In this document: positions 11,035-22,900 of the stretch, in pieces | How positions within the stretch are numbered: the stretch's first letter is position 1 | Layout: each line of letters starts with the position of its first letter | Assembly (NCBI GenBank): GCA_035048495.1 | Contig: CM068546.1 | Span: forward strand, 36,970,674-37,034,673 | Length of the DNA: 64,000 bases | Source: Euptelea pleiosperma | Lineage: Eukaryota > Streptophyta > Magnoliopsida > Ranunculales > Eupteleaceae | Direction of reading: 5' to 3' | Made by a program: the position numbers and the translations under genes | The notes under the pieces: model-generated | Told to the model about the DNA's origin: nothing | What the model saw: only the letters and a program-made list of their open reading frames with translations | The model's database searches: none

Positions 11035-11118
11035 GAGAGGGTAAGTCAATTTTTTCAAATTTTTGGACGTATATCAAATTTTAAAGATAAAATAGGGGGT
11101 ATGTCAAAAATTTCCTGA
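11035..11118 (-). mobile_element. Terminal fragment of the GACATACCCC foldback family
   Basis: AGGGGGTATGTCAAAAATTTCC matches the right terminus of the element at 49958-50785 (GGGGTATGTCAAAAACTCCC). It is preceded by a related 'GGACCAGATCATGGAGAGGG' phrase. Only this end is recognisable. Confidence 0.5.
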
Positions 11119-11374
11119 AGTTAAAATTTGATAAAATCTACGAAATCCGACCCAAATAAAAATTTGGATATGGATCAAAGTCCAATTCGGATCCAAATCT
11201 ATTGCTCCAAGCCAAATCTAAATCCAAATACGGATCTTGATATTAAAAGTAGAGTTGTAGAGATGTTTGGTAATTTTTTTTTTAGAAATATTTTTGCCAA
11301 AAAAAGTTTACCCTAGGCGGAGACGTCTCCGAAAAGACACTGGGGGAACATAAAAATGCACCAAGTGGCACACT

Positions 11375-11480
11375 CTTTTCGGGTCCACTGACCAATGAAT
11401 GATTGGTCCACCCTTGATGGACCAACACCCAAAAATCAGTCTGATCGGTAATCAATAGCCATTGAATGGAGCACGTCGTT
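11375..11480. repeat. Fragment of the 'ATGGATGTTTGG' MITE family
   Basis: Phrases include AGTGGCACACTCTTTTCGGG, CCACTGACCAATGAATGATT, GGTCCACCCTTGATGGACCA and AAAATCAGTCTGATC. The second arm is not evident. Confidence 0.5.
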
Positions 11481-11699
11481 TTTGATAACCATTGGATGAT
11501 GACCAGATTAATGTCTTTTGGCTACTATCATCTGATTGGGTCCCTTCTGGTTTATGACATGCATGGTTACTATCCTCTGATTGGACCGATTCCGGTCTTT
11601 GACTTAAGAATTTATAATTTTTATTTCTTTAAAATCAAATTTAACAAGTTTATTAATCAAATCGATTCTATGTTAGGTCATCTTGATCCGATCAGATCA

Positions 11700-11960
11700 A
11701 TTTCAATAGCTTATGTTATGATCCTAGAGGTTAAGACTTAAGCTTTCCACACCTCTATCACCTATGTGCTTTTGGTGTATTGGTTTGGGTCTTAACATTC
11801 GGTATCAGAGTCAACCCCATGTCATGGGAGGGGCGACCTGAGGAAAGGGCTACCTGGGGGCTCGCTCAAAAAAGAGAAAATAGGGGTACTGGAAAAAATG
11901 CCGGAACCGGAGTGAAAGCCACCTTAGAGTGGGCCACCGTGGGGGTCTGGACCTAACAAT
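11700..11960 (+). mobile_element. LTR-retrotransposon remnant with primer-binding site
   Basis: CTTAACATTCGGTATCAGAG (11791-11810) resembles the end of an LTR (...CA) followed by an initiator-methionine tRNA primer-binding site, usually TGGTATCAGAGC. The sequence on both sides resembles the LTR end and leader of plant LTR elements. No gag or pol frame follows, so only a decayed fragment remains, ending about 320 bp before the next gene. Confidence 0.45.
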
Positions 11961-12277
11961 CATATGTTCCGATAAGCTATTGGAACGGGTCTAGATCATC
12001 CCTGATCCGATCTGAACCCGATCCATGACCTACATTTGTCTTTTACTTCGTTGAAACAGTCAAAGCCGCGTGAACTAAAAGTTTCTGCTTGGCACTTCGC
12101 CTCTCTACGGAAGCTCCTTTGTTTCTCCATAGTCCACACTGAAGCGACTCTTTCGCCTTTTAAATCCATATGGTTTAGAATCAGATTCTTCCCTCTTTGT
12201 AATTTTATTTAAATCTCAAACGGTTCCAAGCACAGAGAGAGTAAATTAGGGTTAGGGTTTCAAGTTGTGGAAAAACC

Positions 12278-15200
12278 ATGGATTTCCAGAAAAGGAGGGT
12301 TCAGCTTCTGCTCTTCATCGCAGGCCTCATCGCTCTCAGCATCACAGGTATCCGATCTATCACTCAATCTCACTAATTCTATAAGCTTTCTTGTGAAGTG
12401 TGGATCTTCTTTTTTTGTTTACCAATTCAGTGTTCAATTTCTTAGATCCCAACACATAAACAATTACGCTGAGGTTTGTGGCTTTGAGTTTTATCTGAAC
12501 AAAGTAAAGAGAGCTACAATTTCACTCCCATATCTTTGATGTTAATACGTGGGACAGAGATTGGGATAGGACCGGTTTTATTACATTTTTAAATATTCTT
12601 ATCTTGCAAATCAGCTCAAATTGTTATTCGAATTACGTTTGTACATGTTAGATATATTTTTGTTTTCTTTTCTGCAAATCCAGATTGATCTACGTACCCA
12701 AAGATTAAGAAATGTAACAGAGAGATAAAAAATTTCACATAACGAAATAGATTGGTCGCCAAGCGCTACAAGTCCTCTTCATTTTCCTAAAAGTTAGGTT
12801 CCAATTGTTGGCCCTGTGTTATATACATATTCCAATTGGCTAGTGTGATTTTATATCTTTCGATTCTCTACAGATCAGGGTAGTTGATATATGGACTTAA
12901 ACAATGTAGAAGTTGGTTTGGTCCCATTTACATTGTCATGTGACTTGAATTCCTTTGGGACATTTTATTATGCTTTATCATTTTGCTTTGGTTTATCTTG
13001 TGCTGCTACTCTTGCCGGGCATCTTGTGGGCAATATCATATGAGAGAAAGAGTCCTAAAACTAGTCCCATCATCTCATTAGGACACTTCCGTTATTTTCA
13101 TTGTATTGAGGTTGCATAGCCTTGTCAGAGTATAATTTCACAAAGGATTAGTATGTCGAGGATGCCCAAGTATCATATTTTTCTTAGCTCTCAGTGACTG
13201 GTGACTACTTTTTATTTTTATTTTTATAAGTATATACTTTATTAAGAAAGAAAAGCAACTATAGGAGAGTGAGATGACCTCCTAATATACAAGACGATTA
13301 TAATAAAGGAACAAAGAAAGAGAGAGAACAAAAACAAAAGACCTTCAAAGCTACTCTCTTCTATACAACAAAGTCTCCAATCTAGAAACAAAATCCTCAA
13401 AGAATGGTCCCATGCACTCCTTAAAGAGCTTGGACCATAGGAACAAGGAAACTTTGATCTACATAACAATGTCTTGGGTGCCTCTCTCAATTCTCACAAA
13501 GACCCTGTTGTTTCTTTCTCTCCATAATTCCTAGACCACCGCAAAAGGAAGAATAGACCATAGCCTCTTGCCACAAGGGGAGCAGGTGTGGACGGCCCAC
13601 CCAACTTCTAAAGGCATCTCTTACCGACCTTGGGGTCACCCAAGCCATCTCAAAAAGAGATAGAAAGGTACTCTAAACCTCCCTAGCAACCCTGCAATGT
13701 AGGAGGAGATGATTACTCGATTCTCCATTCTCCTTGCACATTGAGCAATAGTCCATGCTTGATCAAATTATCTACCATCAAGATCTTGTTTAAAATCGCA
13801 CACCATACAAAGAATGCCACTTTTGAACAGACATTGGCGCCTCACATTGATGCTGCTGATTATGGGGATCTCAATTGTGCTTCAAGGGTTCAATAAAAAG
13901 ATCATATTGAGAATACACCCTTCTTGGTGCCAAGCCATACACGGGTGTCATTGGCTGTCCTATCAATCTATACGCTATTGACCCTAGCTAGTAACATTGC
14001 CACAAACTCCACCTCCTAGTCATTTAGATAACGCCTAAGACAATCCCACCCCTAATCTTCTCATGATCCGGATATGAAATTGCAAAACAACTCTCATTTC
14101 TTATTGGAGATTCTGAACAAGGGAGACTCCTCCTTAAGGGTTCTTGTCCCCTGAGCATGGAGCAGTGGAGGGTTTCAGTATATATATATCCTGAAATCCT
14201 CTTTTGCTCCATCTTCCACTGCCTTGGACATCATTCGACTGGTGACTACTGGACTCTTGTATTTGAGAACATTTGAAATATTCATGGAAAACTTCCATTT
14301 TAATTGTATAATCCCAAACATCTCGGTCTTGTTCATAGTGAGGTGGTTGTGAGGAGTAGAAGCATTGAGAAAGAATGTAATGGATCAGCCCTAGAAGCCA
14401 AGCAGTATATAATCTAGAACTGTGGTCATTTTAATGCAACTCCTTCTGATATTTTCTTTATCCTTTAGTTTTTGCCATACAATTGTTGTTAACAATCAGG
14501 AATGTGATTGAATATCCGCCAAAAGAATAAGGAAAAAAAGAATGCGAGTGAATGGAAGTTATAAGCAAGATTTTTATAGCTAGGGCTCTCATCTTATCTC
14601 ATTTTACTGACCTATGCTCTAGGAGTTGAAGCTTAGCTGATCTGTGCTCTGAGCTCATTATGTCCACATTCCTTTCTTGACAGATTGCACTCTTTTATCC
14701 ATAGGTTCATAATTATTATCACTAATCAATAACGCACACTATATATTCAGTTGTACACTAAATCAGATGAAACTATATAATTTGGACACTTATATGAAAC
14801 TTCAATAATAGTACATGGCAAAAATAGTCACCATTAGATAAATATTCGCTCATAAAATATGTAACCATCTTACCATGTCAAAAATGTTCTAGTAGGAAGA
14901 AGATTTAATCATTCAACCTTTTCTTTTTTCTTTTTTTGATAAGTAACCAAGCAACTTTTTAACTAAATTAAATTGTATCCATGGTTTAAAGTATTGGTTA
15001 TCAGTTATCTATTAACACCTAGTTAGTAAGTTACCTTTGAATACTTATTTTACTGGATTGATCTCACGGAGGAGGTGAATCCAAGAAGGGAGAAAGGTAA
15101 GATTGGAATTTATGAAAATTGTTAACCATGATATTGGTATATCCATAATATATTTATTAATCGACAGATATCCAAAATATCACGTGTATGAAAGTAGTGA

Positions 15201-16850
15201 GCTTTTGCAGTTATATATTGTTTCAACTTGAACTTTTCTTTGTATGTTGCATGGATTCTTTCATATGGGCTAAGTACCCGTGCTGGCCAAATTGGAGTCT
15301 GACATGATACATATTCTGGCGACACTTCCAAATTCTGTTTTACTTTTCTTTTTTTAGTTGCAAGATCCTAACATTTGCCATAGGTTATGAGTAGGGGTGT
15401 CAATGGGTCGGTTCCTAAGGTACCCAGAACTGAAAGCAATATTGTCTGTTCCTAGCGGTTCCGATTCTCAAAATGATGGATCCAAAACCGGAACCAATTT
15501 GGTTCCAGTTCCAGTTACATCAGTTTCAATCTTGATAATATGGGAATTTTAACACTATATTATATTTATTTATATATCGGTTCCGGTTCCTATCGGTTCA
15601 GTACCAGCATCAAACTACTTAGAACCAGAACTGTTGTTACTGGTTCGGTTCTTGTTTGGTTGGTTCCCAAAAATGTGGAACCGGTCCAGTTCCAGTTCCA
15701 ATTCAGTTTCGGTTAAATGGGTACAAATGGACACCACTAGTTTATGTTCTATCTTATACAATTGAAGTTTTTTATGCAACACATAACATTAAATATATGA
15801 ATTCTCTTATACGATACAAATTATAAGTGTATCATTTATCCACTATTATCCTCATTATTATATAAAATAATAAAGTATACTGTTAGAGTCCATGAATCCT
15901 ATTTTTCAAGGTTCACTGAATCTAACACTCTGCACCTGTGTCGGACTCTAACACCTGTACCCGATCAATGAACATAGTTTACTAACCTCAAGGATTGACG
16001 AAGAGCACCATTCCATTGCGGTATGGAGAACCCATTCAACTTTTCAATACTGTGAACTCACTGGCACGTGTGAAACTATGAATCAAGAAGTTGATGAAGG
16101 ATATAATGTGGATAATCTGATTGCTTCCAGGGACACTCCTTGAAATATTCAAGCATTTTTCTTTTGACTCTATATGCTCGAGGCTTATAAAAGAAATGTG
16201 CTTATCCTTTACTTCTTACAGCTGAAAAATGTCGGCTGCTGGTTGGTGAAGAGGCTTCATCCAAAAGTGGACAGTTTACATTCTTAAACTGCTTTGACAT
16301 GAGCACTGGAACCCTAGCTTGTACAGTTAAGGAGGGTGTAAAGCTCTATTTCTATAACATCAGAGCTTCTCACGTCGAGAGAATAAGGCATCAGGCAATA
16401 GAAATTGCCTTGACTGACGCAATGTCACAGGGACTGGATGCCAAGGCTGCAGTCAAGCAGGCGCAGAAAGAGGGGGCAAAGGCAGCAAAGCTGGCATCCC
16501 GACAAGCTAAACGCATCATAGGCCCCATTATTTCTTCCGGATGGGACTTCTTTGAAGCCATTTACTATGGGGGTACCATGACAGAGGGGTTCCTGAGGGG
16601 CACTGGAACCTTGTTCGGGGCCTATGGGGGAGGTTTCCTTGGAGAACAAAGGATTGGGAGGTTTGGTTATCTTGTGGGAAGCCATTTGGGAAGTTGGGTT
16701 GGAGGAAGGATAGGATTAATGGTATATGATGTGGTCAATGGAGTGCACTACTTGCTCCAGTTTGTTCAAACAGAAGAAAGCGTGGTTTATGAAACTCCTG
16801 CTTATGAGAGCTCCGAAGCTTCTGAAGATTCTTATGAGGTAATATATTGA
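12278..16850 (+). CDS. Conserved plant membrane/secretory protein of unknown function
   Basis: Two coding exons, 12278-12347 and 16222-16850, join with phase 1 (ACA G|GTATCC ... TTACAG|CT GAA) to give 232 residues. Exon 1 encodes MDFQKRRVQLLLFIAGLIAL, a short basic start and a hydrophobic segment (about residues 9-24) that could be a signal peptide or anchor. A cysteine pair follows (CRLL, LNCFD), then an Ala/Lys-rich helix around residues 75-120. A glycine-rich hydrophobic stretch (GTLFGAYGGGFLGEQRIGRF and on to VYDVVNGVHYLL) resembles paired membrane helices. The tail is Ser/Glu-rich. I recall close homologues across land plants annotated only as transmembrane proteins. An alternative end exists: GAG|GTAATA at 16838 could splice to 17191. 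The 3.9-kb intron holds a LINE fragment and a hAT-type MITE. Confidence 0.85.
13215..13900 (-). mobile_element. LINE 3' fragment in intron 1
   Basis: Read on the minus strand, a damaged frame encodes RNYGERNNRVFVRIERG near 13480-13530. It resembles the W-x-ERNNRIF motif that follows the zinc-binding reverse-transcriptase domain of plant LINEs. Upstream, near 13690-13800, the strand still reads like the 'CxxC' zinc-binding part. The T/A-rich stretch at 13205-13240 marks the 3' tail. The frame is broken. Confidence 0.65.
15392..15739. mobile_element. hAT-type MITE in intron 1
   Basis: The ends are TAGGGGTGTCAATGGGTCGG and, inverted, TAGTGGTGTCCATTTGTACC. Subterminal GGTTCCGGTTCC / CCAGTTCCAGTTCC repeats fill the interior. 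This terminal sequence is common in plant hAT MITEs. The flanking 8-bp duplication is not clear. Confidence 0.65.
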
Positions 16851-17359
16851 TATTACTTTATGATTTTTTTATTTTTGTAATTAAACCTGTTAGTTTATTG
16901 ACTGTAACACTGTGAATTGAAAAGAAATTTGTATATCAAAGGATCAGATGATTTGGGTTGATTTTGGCATTAGAGATCTCTCTTAATTGACCCATAAATG
17001 GTATGTGTATAGGTAGTAGGTACTCTTTTAAATAAAAAAATGTGGACTTGGGGTTTGCCCCATCTTATAAAGCCCACAAGATATTATTGGTTATATTAAA
17101 CCATTTTGCTGATTTTCTGTTGTGTGATAAACTTATGCATTACTATGTACTGTAAAATGTGAGAGTTTGTTTGTGTCCATCTCTTGGCAGTTGAGGACAT
17201 TCGTGTTGCAGAGTCAGTCCCCGTTAACGCAAGACTGGAATACGAGCCCGTAGTGTGGGGGACCGTGACGTCATTCACCCTTTCAAGATGTAATGGGCCC
17301 TTGATTCAGTGGTTTAGAGCTGCATGAGAAAGTAAATTCAGTGGATTTGCATTTTGTCC

Positions 17360-17660
17360 CGCTGTAGGAACCTCCTAGGAAAATGTGGCACACATTGATT
17401 TGAAACTCTTTTGGGCTCACTGATCCCATGGATGTTTGGCCCCATATCCCTTGATGGACCTACATACTTGAAATCAGCTTGATTGGTGATTTCTAACAGT
17501 TAGATTTGAGCACCCCAGAAAAGCTGAAATTTTATGGCTAGAAATAAAAAAATCGACCTAATTTTTGGTTTGTAGGTCCACCAAAAAGTGAGCCAAACAT
17601 CCATAACATCAGCGGACTCAAAAGAGTGTAACATGGGATTTTGGGAGGAGGGACGTCAAA
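17360..17660. mobile_element. Copy of the 'ATGGATGTTTGG' MITE family
   Basis: The arms pair: GGCTCACTGATCCCATGGAT with inverted ATCCATAACATCAGCGGACT, and the CTTGATTGGTGATTTCTAAC side with AAAAATCGACCTAATTTTTGG. Other landmarks are GTGGCACACATTG on the left and GAGTGTAACATGGG on the right. It lies in the 3' flank of the membrane-protein gene. Confidence 0.6.
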
Positions 17661-17717
17661 CTTTGAAGGTCCTGGGGTGGGGCCTGCAAACTTTCACTCC
17701 CAAGTTTCCATGACATG

Positions 17718-17925
17718 TAGGGGGTGTTTGGTTACAATTACAACTCATAAATAAAGTTGTCCGGGTCGGTCTAGTATGCAACCATTTCCATGCAAACATT
17801 GTATCCATCATTGAAAAACATGTTTTTAATTTATAAAATATTTTTTTTGAAAACATTGAAATAACACATTTTTCAAGGGACATCCAACCGTACTGACAAT
17901 GTTTGCATACTAAATTTGGATACTC
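17718..17925. repeat. Repeat shared with 35945-36105
   Basis: Shared phrases are CATTGTATCCATCATTGAA, an AT-rich centre, TTCAAGGGACATCCAAC / GGACTTCCAAC and GTGCTGACAATATTTGCATAC. The left and right ends (GCAAACATTGTATCC and GACAATGTTTGC) are inverted relative to each other, suggesting a small MITE. Frames on both strands here are not genes. Confidence 0.5.
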
Positions 17926-18469
17926 CCACAAACACGCAAAGAAATGTACATTTTTCGAGGCCACATTTCACATAGATTACCACTTCCATTGTAGCTATTC
18001 ATTGCTTGCCTCGCACGTCAGCCCTTATCCACCTCCGAAAGGCGTTATGACCCAAGGACTAAACGTATTATTTGGGGAAAATGGCTTAATTTAGGAAAAA
18101 AGGTCTTCGGAAGGGCAGTGAGAACCTCTTATTAAGTTTCTGCATTGAGCAAAACCAAGAGTAGAACTTCACTGACGGACTATTGATGCCCAATCAAGGA
18201 AGGTATGTTGGGTTATACACATAATGCATGAAAAAGGGTAAATGCTGAAATTGGAATCCATCGCTCTTACATCTGGGATTGAACTCGTAGATCCCACATA
18301 TAATGTTTTGATAAAAAAGTTCTATCGAGATTTTTTTTATATAGATATGGACAACGATTAGGTTTCTTCATAAGGACTATGGTCGAGATCTTCACATAGT
18401 GGAGAACATCGGGAGATACTTGCAAAAAATACTATGATGTTCAAGTTCAATAGAACTGTTAGAAATCGT

Positions 18470-19035
18470 CGATCAAGCTGATATTTGGTATGCAGATCCA
18501 CTGAGAGGTGGACCAAATATCTATAAGGTTAATAGGCCCTAAAGTGAGCTCCAAGTGACATTTTTGGGAGGGGAGACTTCAACAAAAGTTTTCTCAAAAT
18601 GAGGGCGACCCCCACTGAGTTGCAGGACTTTAAGATAAGAAATTCTTTTTTGCTGAAGTTGCCTCACGTTGTGGCGTTGCCACGCGCACATAAGGAACTG
18701 TCAGATCCAGTTATTGAGTTAGGATACTTTTTGGACTTTTTTTTTGTGTGGATGGCATGATTTTATTGGACTCACGTTGTCTAATGACAATAAAAAAATA
18801 GCCTGGTTAGTTATTTCTAAGCGTTGGATTGGAGTCGTTTTCATGATTGATTTTTCTCTAACTGTGGAAAAATCGAGCATTATTTGAGTGACAGAGATCG
18901 AATGTTTGAAATCATGAATCAGGCTGATTTTTGTACGTAGTTCCACCTTGGGATAGGCCAAACACCCATACGGTCAGTGGTCTCTAAATGTTTGCCACGG
19001 GGCTCATATTGTGGTCCACCATCAAAGTTCTACTC
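18470..19035. mobile_element. One or two damaged MITE copies
   Basis: At 18740-19035 the arms pair around CTAAGCGTTGGATTGG and GAAATCATGAATCAGGCTGA. The right arm reads CATACGGTCAGTGGTCTC and ends GTTCTACTC, close to the inverse of the family terminus GAGTAAAAC. A partial copy lies at 18470-18600 (GATCAAGCTGATATTTGGTA, GAGGTGGACCAAATATC). The left end has been lost. Confidence 0.55.
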
Positions 19036-19218
19036 GTCCAGAAATATCACAAAGCTTACAGAAATATAAAAAAAGTACGTATATGCGAAGTTCCAGGAGC
19101 TAAATCATTAACTTTCTAGAAGTACTCTGGGCCGTTGAATTGGGGAATCATGGAATATTATTCACCTTTCCGCCGTGCCCCATGAGAAGAAAAAGAAAAA
19201 GATGTAACAAGGTAGGGT

Positions 19219-19446
19219 ATAGCGATTTTTGTTACCCACTGCTGCCATCTGGCCTCACTGATCGCATGGATATCCAAAAATATTGTTGAATCCACCGTTA
19301 GAATCAGGCCTTAAAAAGTACTAAAATCTAATTGCTAGAGATTACCGATCAGTGTTATCTTAGGTGTGTTTATTCACCAAGCGGCGGGCTAAACATCCAT
19401 GCGGTCACTGGGCCCAGATGGCGCAGCGGTTAGTAACAAAAAAAAA
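19219..19446. mobile_element. Foldback MITE upstream of the endopeptidase gene
   Basis: The left arm is GCGATTTTTGTTACCCACTG then CTGCCATCTGGCCTCACTGA. The inverted right arm reads GCGATTTTTTTTTTGTTACT then GCGCCATCTGGGCCCAGTGA. The interior is related to 3420-3610. Boundaries are approximate because it abuts the next element. Confidence 0.65.
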
Positions 19447-19797
19447 ATCGCCCACAGTATAAGCCACGTGGCACAGTTTTAGAGGATACTGACCGTATGG
19501 ATGGTTGGCTAATCGCTAGGTGGACCTAAAATAAAAACTAAACCTGATTAGTGATTTCTATGCATTGGATTAGAGTCATTTTCATGTGTTAGTTTTAACT
19601 GTGGGAATTTGACCATTATTTGGGATACAAGATCGAAAGGTTTGAAATCAATAATCAGGTTGATTTTTGTTTTATAGATCCACCTATGGATTGACCAAAC
19701 ATCCATACGGTCAGCATACTCTACAAATGTTCCACGTGGCTCATATTATGGGCTGTCACGGTTTCGGTGACCGTTGCCAGTCAGCTAAGTTTTACTC
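19440..19797. mobile_element. G-box-bearing Mutator-like MITE upstream of the endopeptidase gene
   Basis: It is related to the element at 6994-7387. The left arm has CCCACAGTATAAGCCACGTG and ACTGACCGTATGGATGGTTG. The right arm has ATCCATACGGTCAGCATACT, TCCACGTGGCTCATATTATG and ends AGTTTTACTC (inverse of GAGTAAAACT). CACGTG lies at 19465-19470 and 19733-19738. It ends about 185 bp before the start codon at 19982, so it probably overlaps the promoter. The left terminus is lost in an A-run. Confidence 0.7.
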
Positions 19798-19876
19798 AAT
19801 ATAACCTTGGTCTGCGCAGGAGAAGATCACTCGTGTGCACCAACTCCTTTCTCCAATTAGATTCCCTCGCTCACAT

Positions 19877-19897
19877 TCTCTCTCTCTCTCTCTCTCT
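19877..19897 (+). repeat. CT microsatellite in the endopeptidase 5' region
   Basis: This is a pure CT run about 85 bp before the start codon. Such pyrimidine runs are common in plant 5' UTRs. Confidence 0.85.
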
Positions 19898-19981
19898 AAT
19901 AATCTATCATTCCATAACATCGAGGTGGCGTCAGTTGTCTAATTGATTGATCCAGTGTGAATAAATTGCACCACAATTACC

Positions 19982-22900
19982 ATGCGCCTTCACAAACTTT
20001 ATCATCGTTTCCCTCTCCTCTCATCGTTTCCCTCTCCTCCATCTTCGACCATCCCCTCTTTCTGTCAACCTTTTATCTCACTAAACCACCCTTCTGTATC
20101 AATCCATGCATCTGGGTTTCTGAGGATTCACTCGAGGAACACAAGAAAATCCATTAAGAACAACATGACTACCTCCAGGTTCCATAATCTCGTCCCTGTT
20201 AGTGCTGTTGCTGCTGAAGATGGTGGGGGTGGCTCAAATGGCTCTGTTACTTCTCCTCCAATTGAAGATGATGGTACACAGAAAAACCCATATCTTGTTT
20301 TTTCTGTTTTTTTTTATTTCCTGGGTATGTTTTTTTAGTAGCCTAGGTGGTGGGAAGTCTTAGGGTTTTTCTTGAAATTTTTATCTAGATGTTTATTTCC
20401 TCAGATATTTGATCTTGGTTTTATTCTAATTAGTTGTTCTTGGTTTGGGATTGTTAGTTTGTTATAGTTAATAGTTTTGAAGGTGAATTATCAGATATGA
20501 TGTTTGTAGAGTGGTATAATCAATGGAAGAAGTTGAATTGCTGCTTGGGATTATCACTATCGATGGAACTAAATCTAGTGGAATTAATTGAAGGGACGCT
20601 GTTATGTTTGAGAAAAATCTAAAAGTTCATCAAGTGAGTGTATGCCTGCAAAGCTGGGGGAAGGACTAGAACATTCAGATATCTGTCCACTTATTTGTTT
20701 TGTGCAATGAACGTACTTTTAATAATCTTATTGGATCTCTTTGAGGATTTTGAAGATATTATTTAAGGTTCCAGTAGTTAAGAGGAAACTTGACTTTTTT
20801 GATTACTTTTTTAATCGAGTTTGAAAGATAAAAAACTGGTCGGCGTAAATTTCAACTTGAGACTTTGAATTACTGAGTAATCCAGAAAAGCTCTGGGGAG
20901 ATTGTTCTTGCCATTGCTCTCCCAATTTCACCAGCTTATTCAGCTTAAGTAGATATCAAATATCTTAGCACTTCGCTTAGATTCTTCTCCTGGATGGAGT
21001 TTATCCTCCTTTATAGGTTAAATGGAACTCCTTTTTTTTGAGAAGTTAGTTTTTATGGAATTTCTACCAATATCATCAGATGGATTGATGGTCATATTTA
21101 TTTTCCTTGGTTTGTTATTCTCTAAAAAAATTGGGGCTTGTTGGTTTTTCAGTAGTTGTTTAACAATATAGTATTCTTCGCAAAATGTTCTTCCCTGTCT
21201 ATAGAATAATTGACCTTTGAAACTAGAGTTGCACTTAAGATTTGAGATGTCATATACTCATTGATTTTTGGATATTTCCGTAGTTTTTTTGATTTCATGT
21301 CTATTTTGAAGTTTCATCTATGCTAGTTGAAATTACGAAAGATACCAATAGAAGTTTTTGAATTGACCTCTGATGATATTTACAGTTCCCTTTTTTATTT
21401 CTTACACTAAGTGTTCATATACCTAATTTTAATCATCTCTCTGCTACCTCCTTTTCCCTTCACATGATGCAGAAATTTCTTCATTAGGCGGTGGATATCG
21501 TCTTCCTCCACCAGATATTAAAGATATTGTTGATGCACCACCCCTTCCTGCATTGTCATTCTCACCTCAGAGGGATAAAATACTATTCCTCAAGCGTAGA
21601 GCTTTGCCTCCATTGACAGAACTAGCAAGACCCGAGGAAAAGCTTGCTGGTATTCGCATTGATGGAAAATGCAATACTAGGAGTCGCATGTGGGTAGCAA
21701 GGAATCTCTTATTCCCTCTCTTTATATACACTGATACATACATATATACGTACTTTGGGAATACTTTGGTCAGTACATTTTAGCCGTCAGACCTGATCTC
21801 CGGTCATGCAGAAAAGTAGGTCATGTGTTGTCTGGACGTCGCAGTTGTGTCGAAACTCGAAGGGCACATAGACTATCTGATCCATTGCAGCTTTGGATGT
21901 TCAAACAAACAGACCAGGAAAAAAGAATTCATAATTCAGATGGTTAAGATCATCTGATCAGGTTGATTTTTGATATAGGAGATCTCCTAGGTGGTCCTAT
22001 TTAATTGTGGGTTTCAAACCCTCTGACGTCTTCCATTTGGAAGACAGGTGCAACTGGATGGAGGTCAGACGTGCAGCTGTCCTGACCCAATTATTCTTTT
22101 AATTCCTTCTGAAATTATTTATTTATTTATTTAATGGTTTTCCTCAATGGAAGCTCCCATTTGACCATAATGTTAATATTCGGCTTCAGGTCATTCTACA
22201 CTGGTATCGGGATCCATCAATTAATGCATGATGGTACCCTGGGGCCAGAGAAAGAGGTACATGGATTCCCCGATGGTGCCAAGATCAATTTTGTTAGCTG
22301 GTAATTTCCCAAAATTCATACATCCTCAACACTCATGAGTATACTTCTTAGTAAAACATCACAGTTCCAGGTAACACCTGTCGACATTTGAATCATGCTA
22401 TCTCCAGATTTCTCATATTAGGCTTCAGCTTTGTACTTATTTTCTTGGTCCTCCTAATTTGTTTGGGTGCAGTAGTTCGTGAAGTTAAACAATTTTTTCT
22501 TTTTTCTTTTGATCATAAGAAAATTTTATAAAGAGAAAAGAACTAGGTGAAGTCATTCCCTATATACAAGGTTTAAAATATAGTTCAGTCTCATTGTCAG
22601 TAAACTGAGGGAACAAGACGTATTGACTGAGACGAAATGAGACAATGAAAAAAAAAAACTATACATCACAATTAGGTTAAACTAATGCTTAATTAGATTA
22701 CAAATATATTTTTTAGCATTTATATATGTTATAAAAGTACATATACCATGAAAATAAGGTTATAATTCAATTTTAGTACTTTCTTTAAGTTTTTGGCATG
22801 AGACAATACATTACCAGAACAGGACATCTCGGCCGAGACGAAACGAGATTTTTTTTTACATTAAGAGACGAAACGAGATTTTCAACCATGCCTATATGCA

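Noticed and set aside
17191..17330. Second open frame (VEDIRVAESVPVNARLEYE) at the possible third exon of the membrane-protein gene
   Set aside because: It reads well but needs a phase-1 donor, and the only good donor (GAG|GTAATA) is phase 0, which leads to the LRTFVLQ frame instead.
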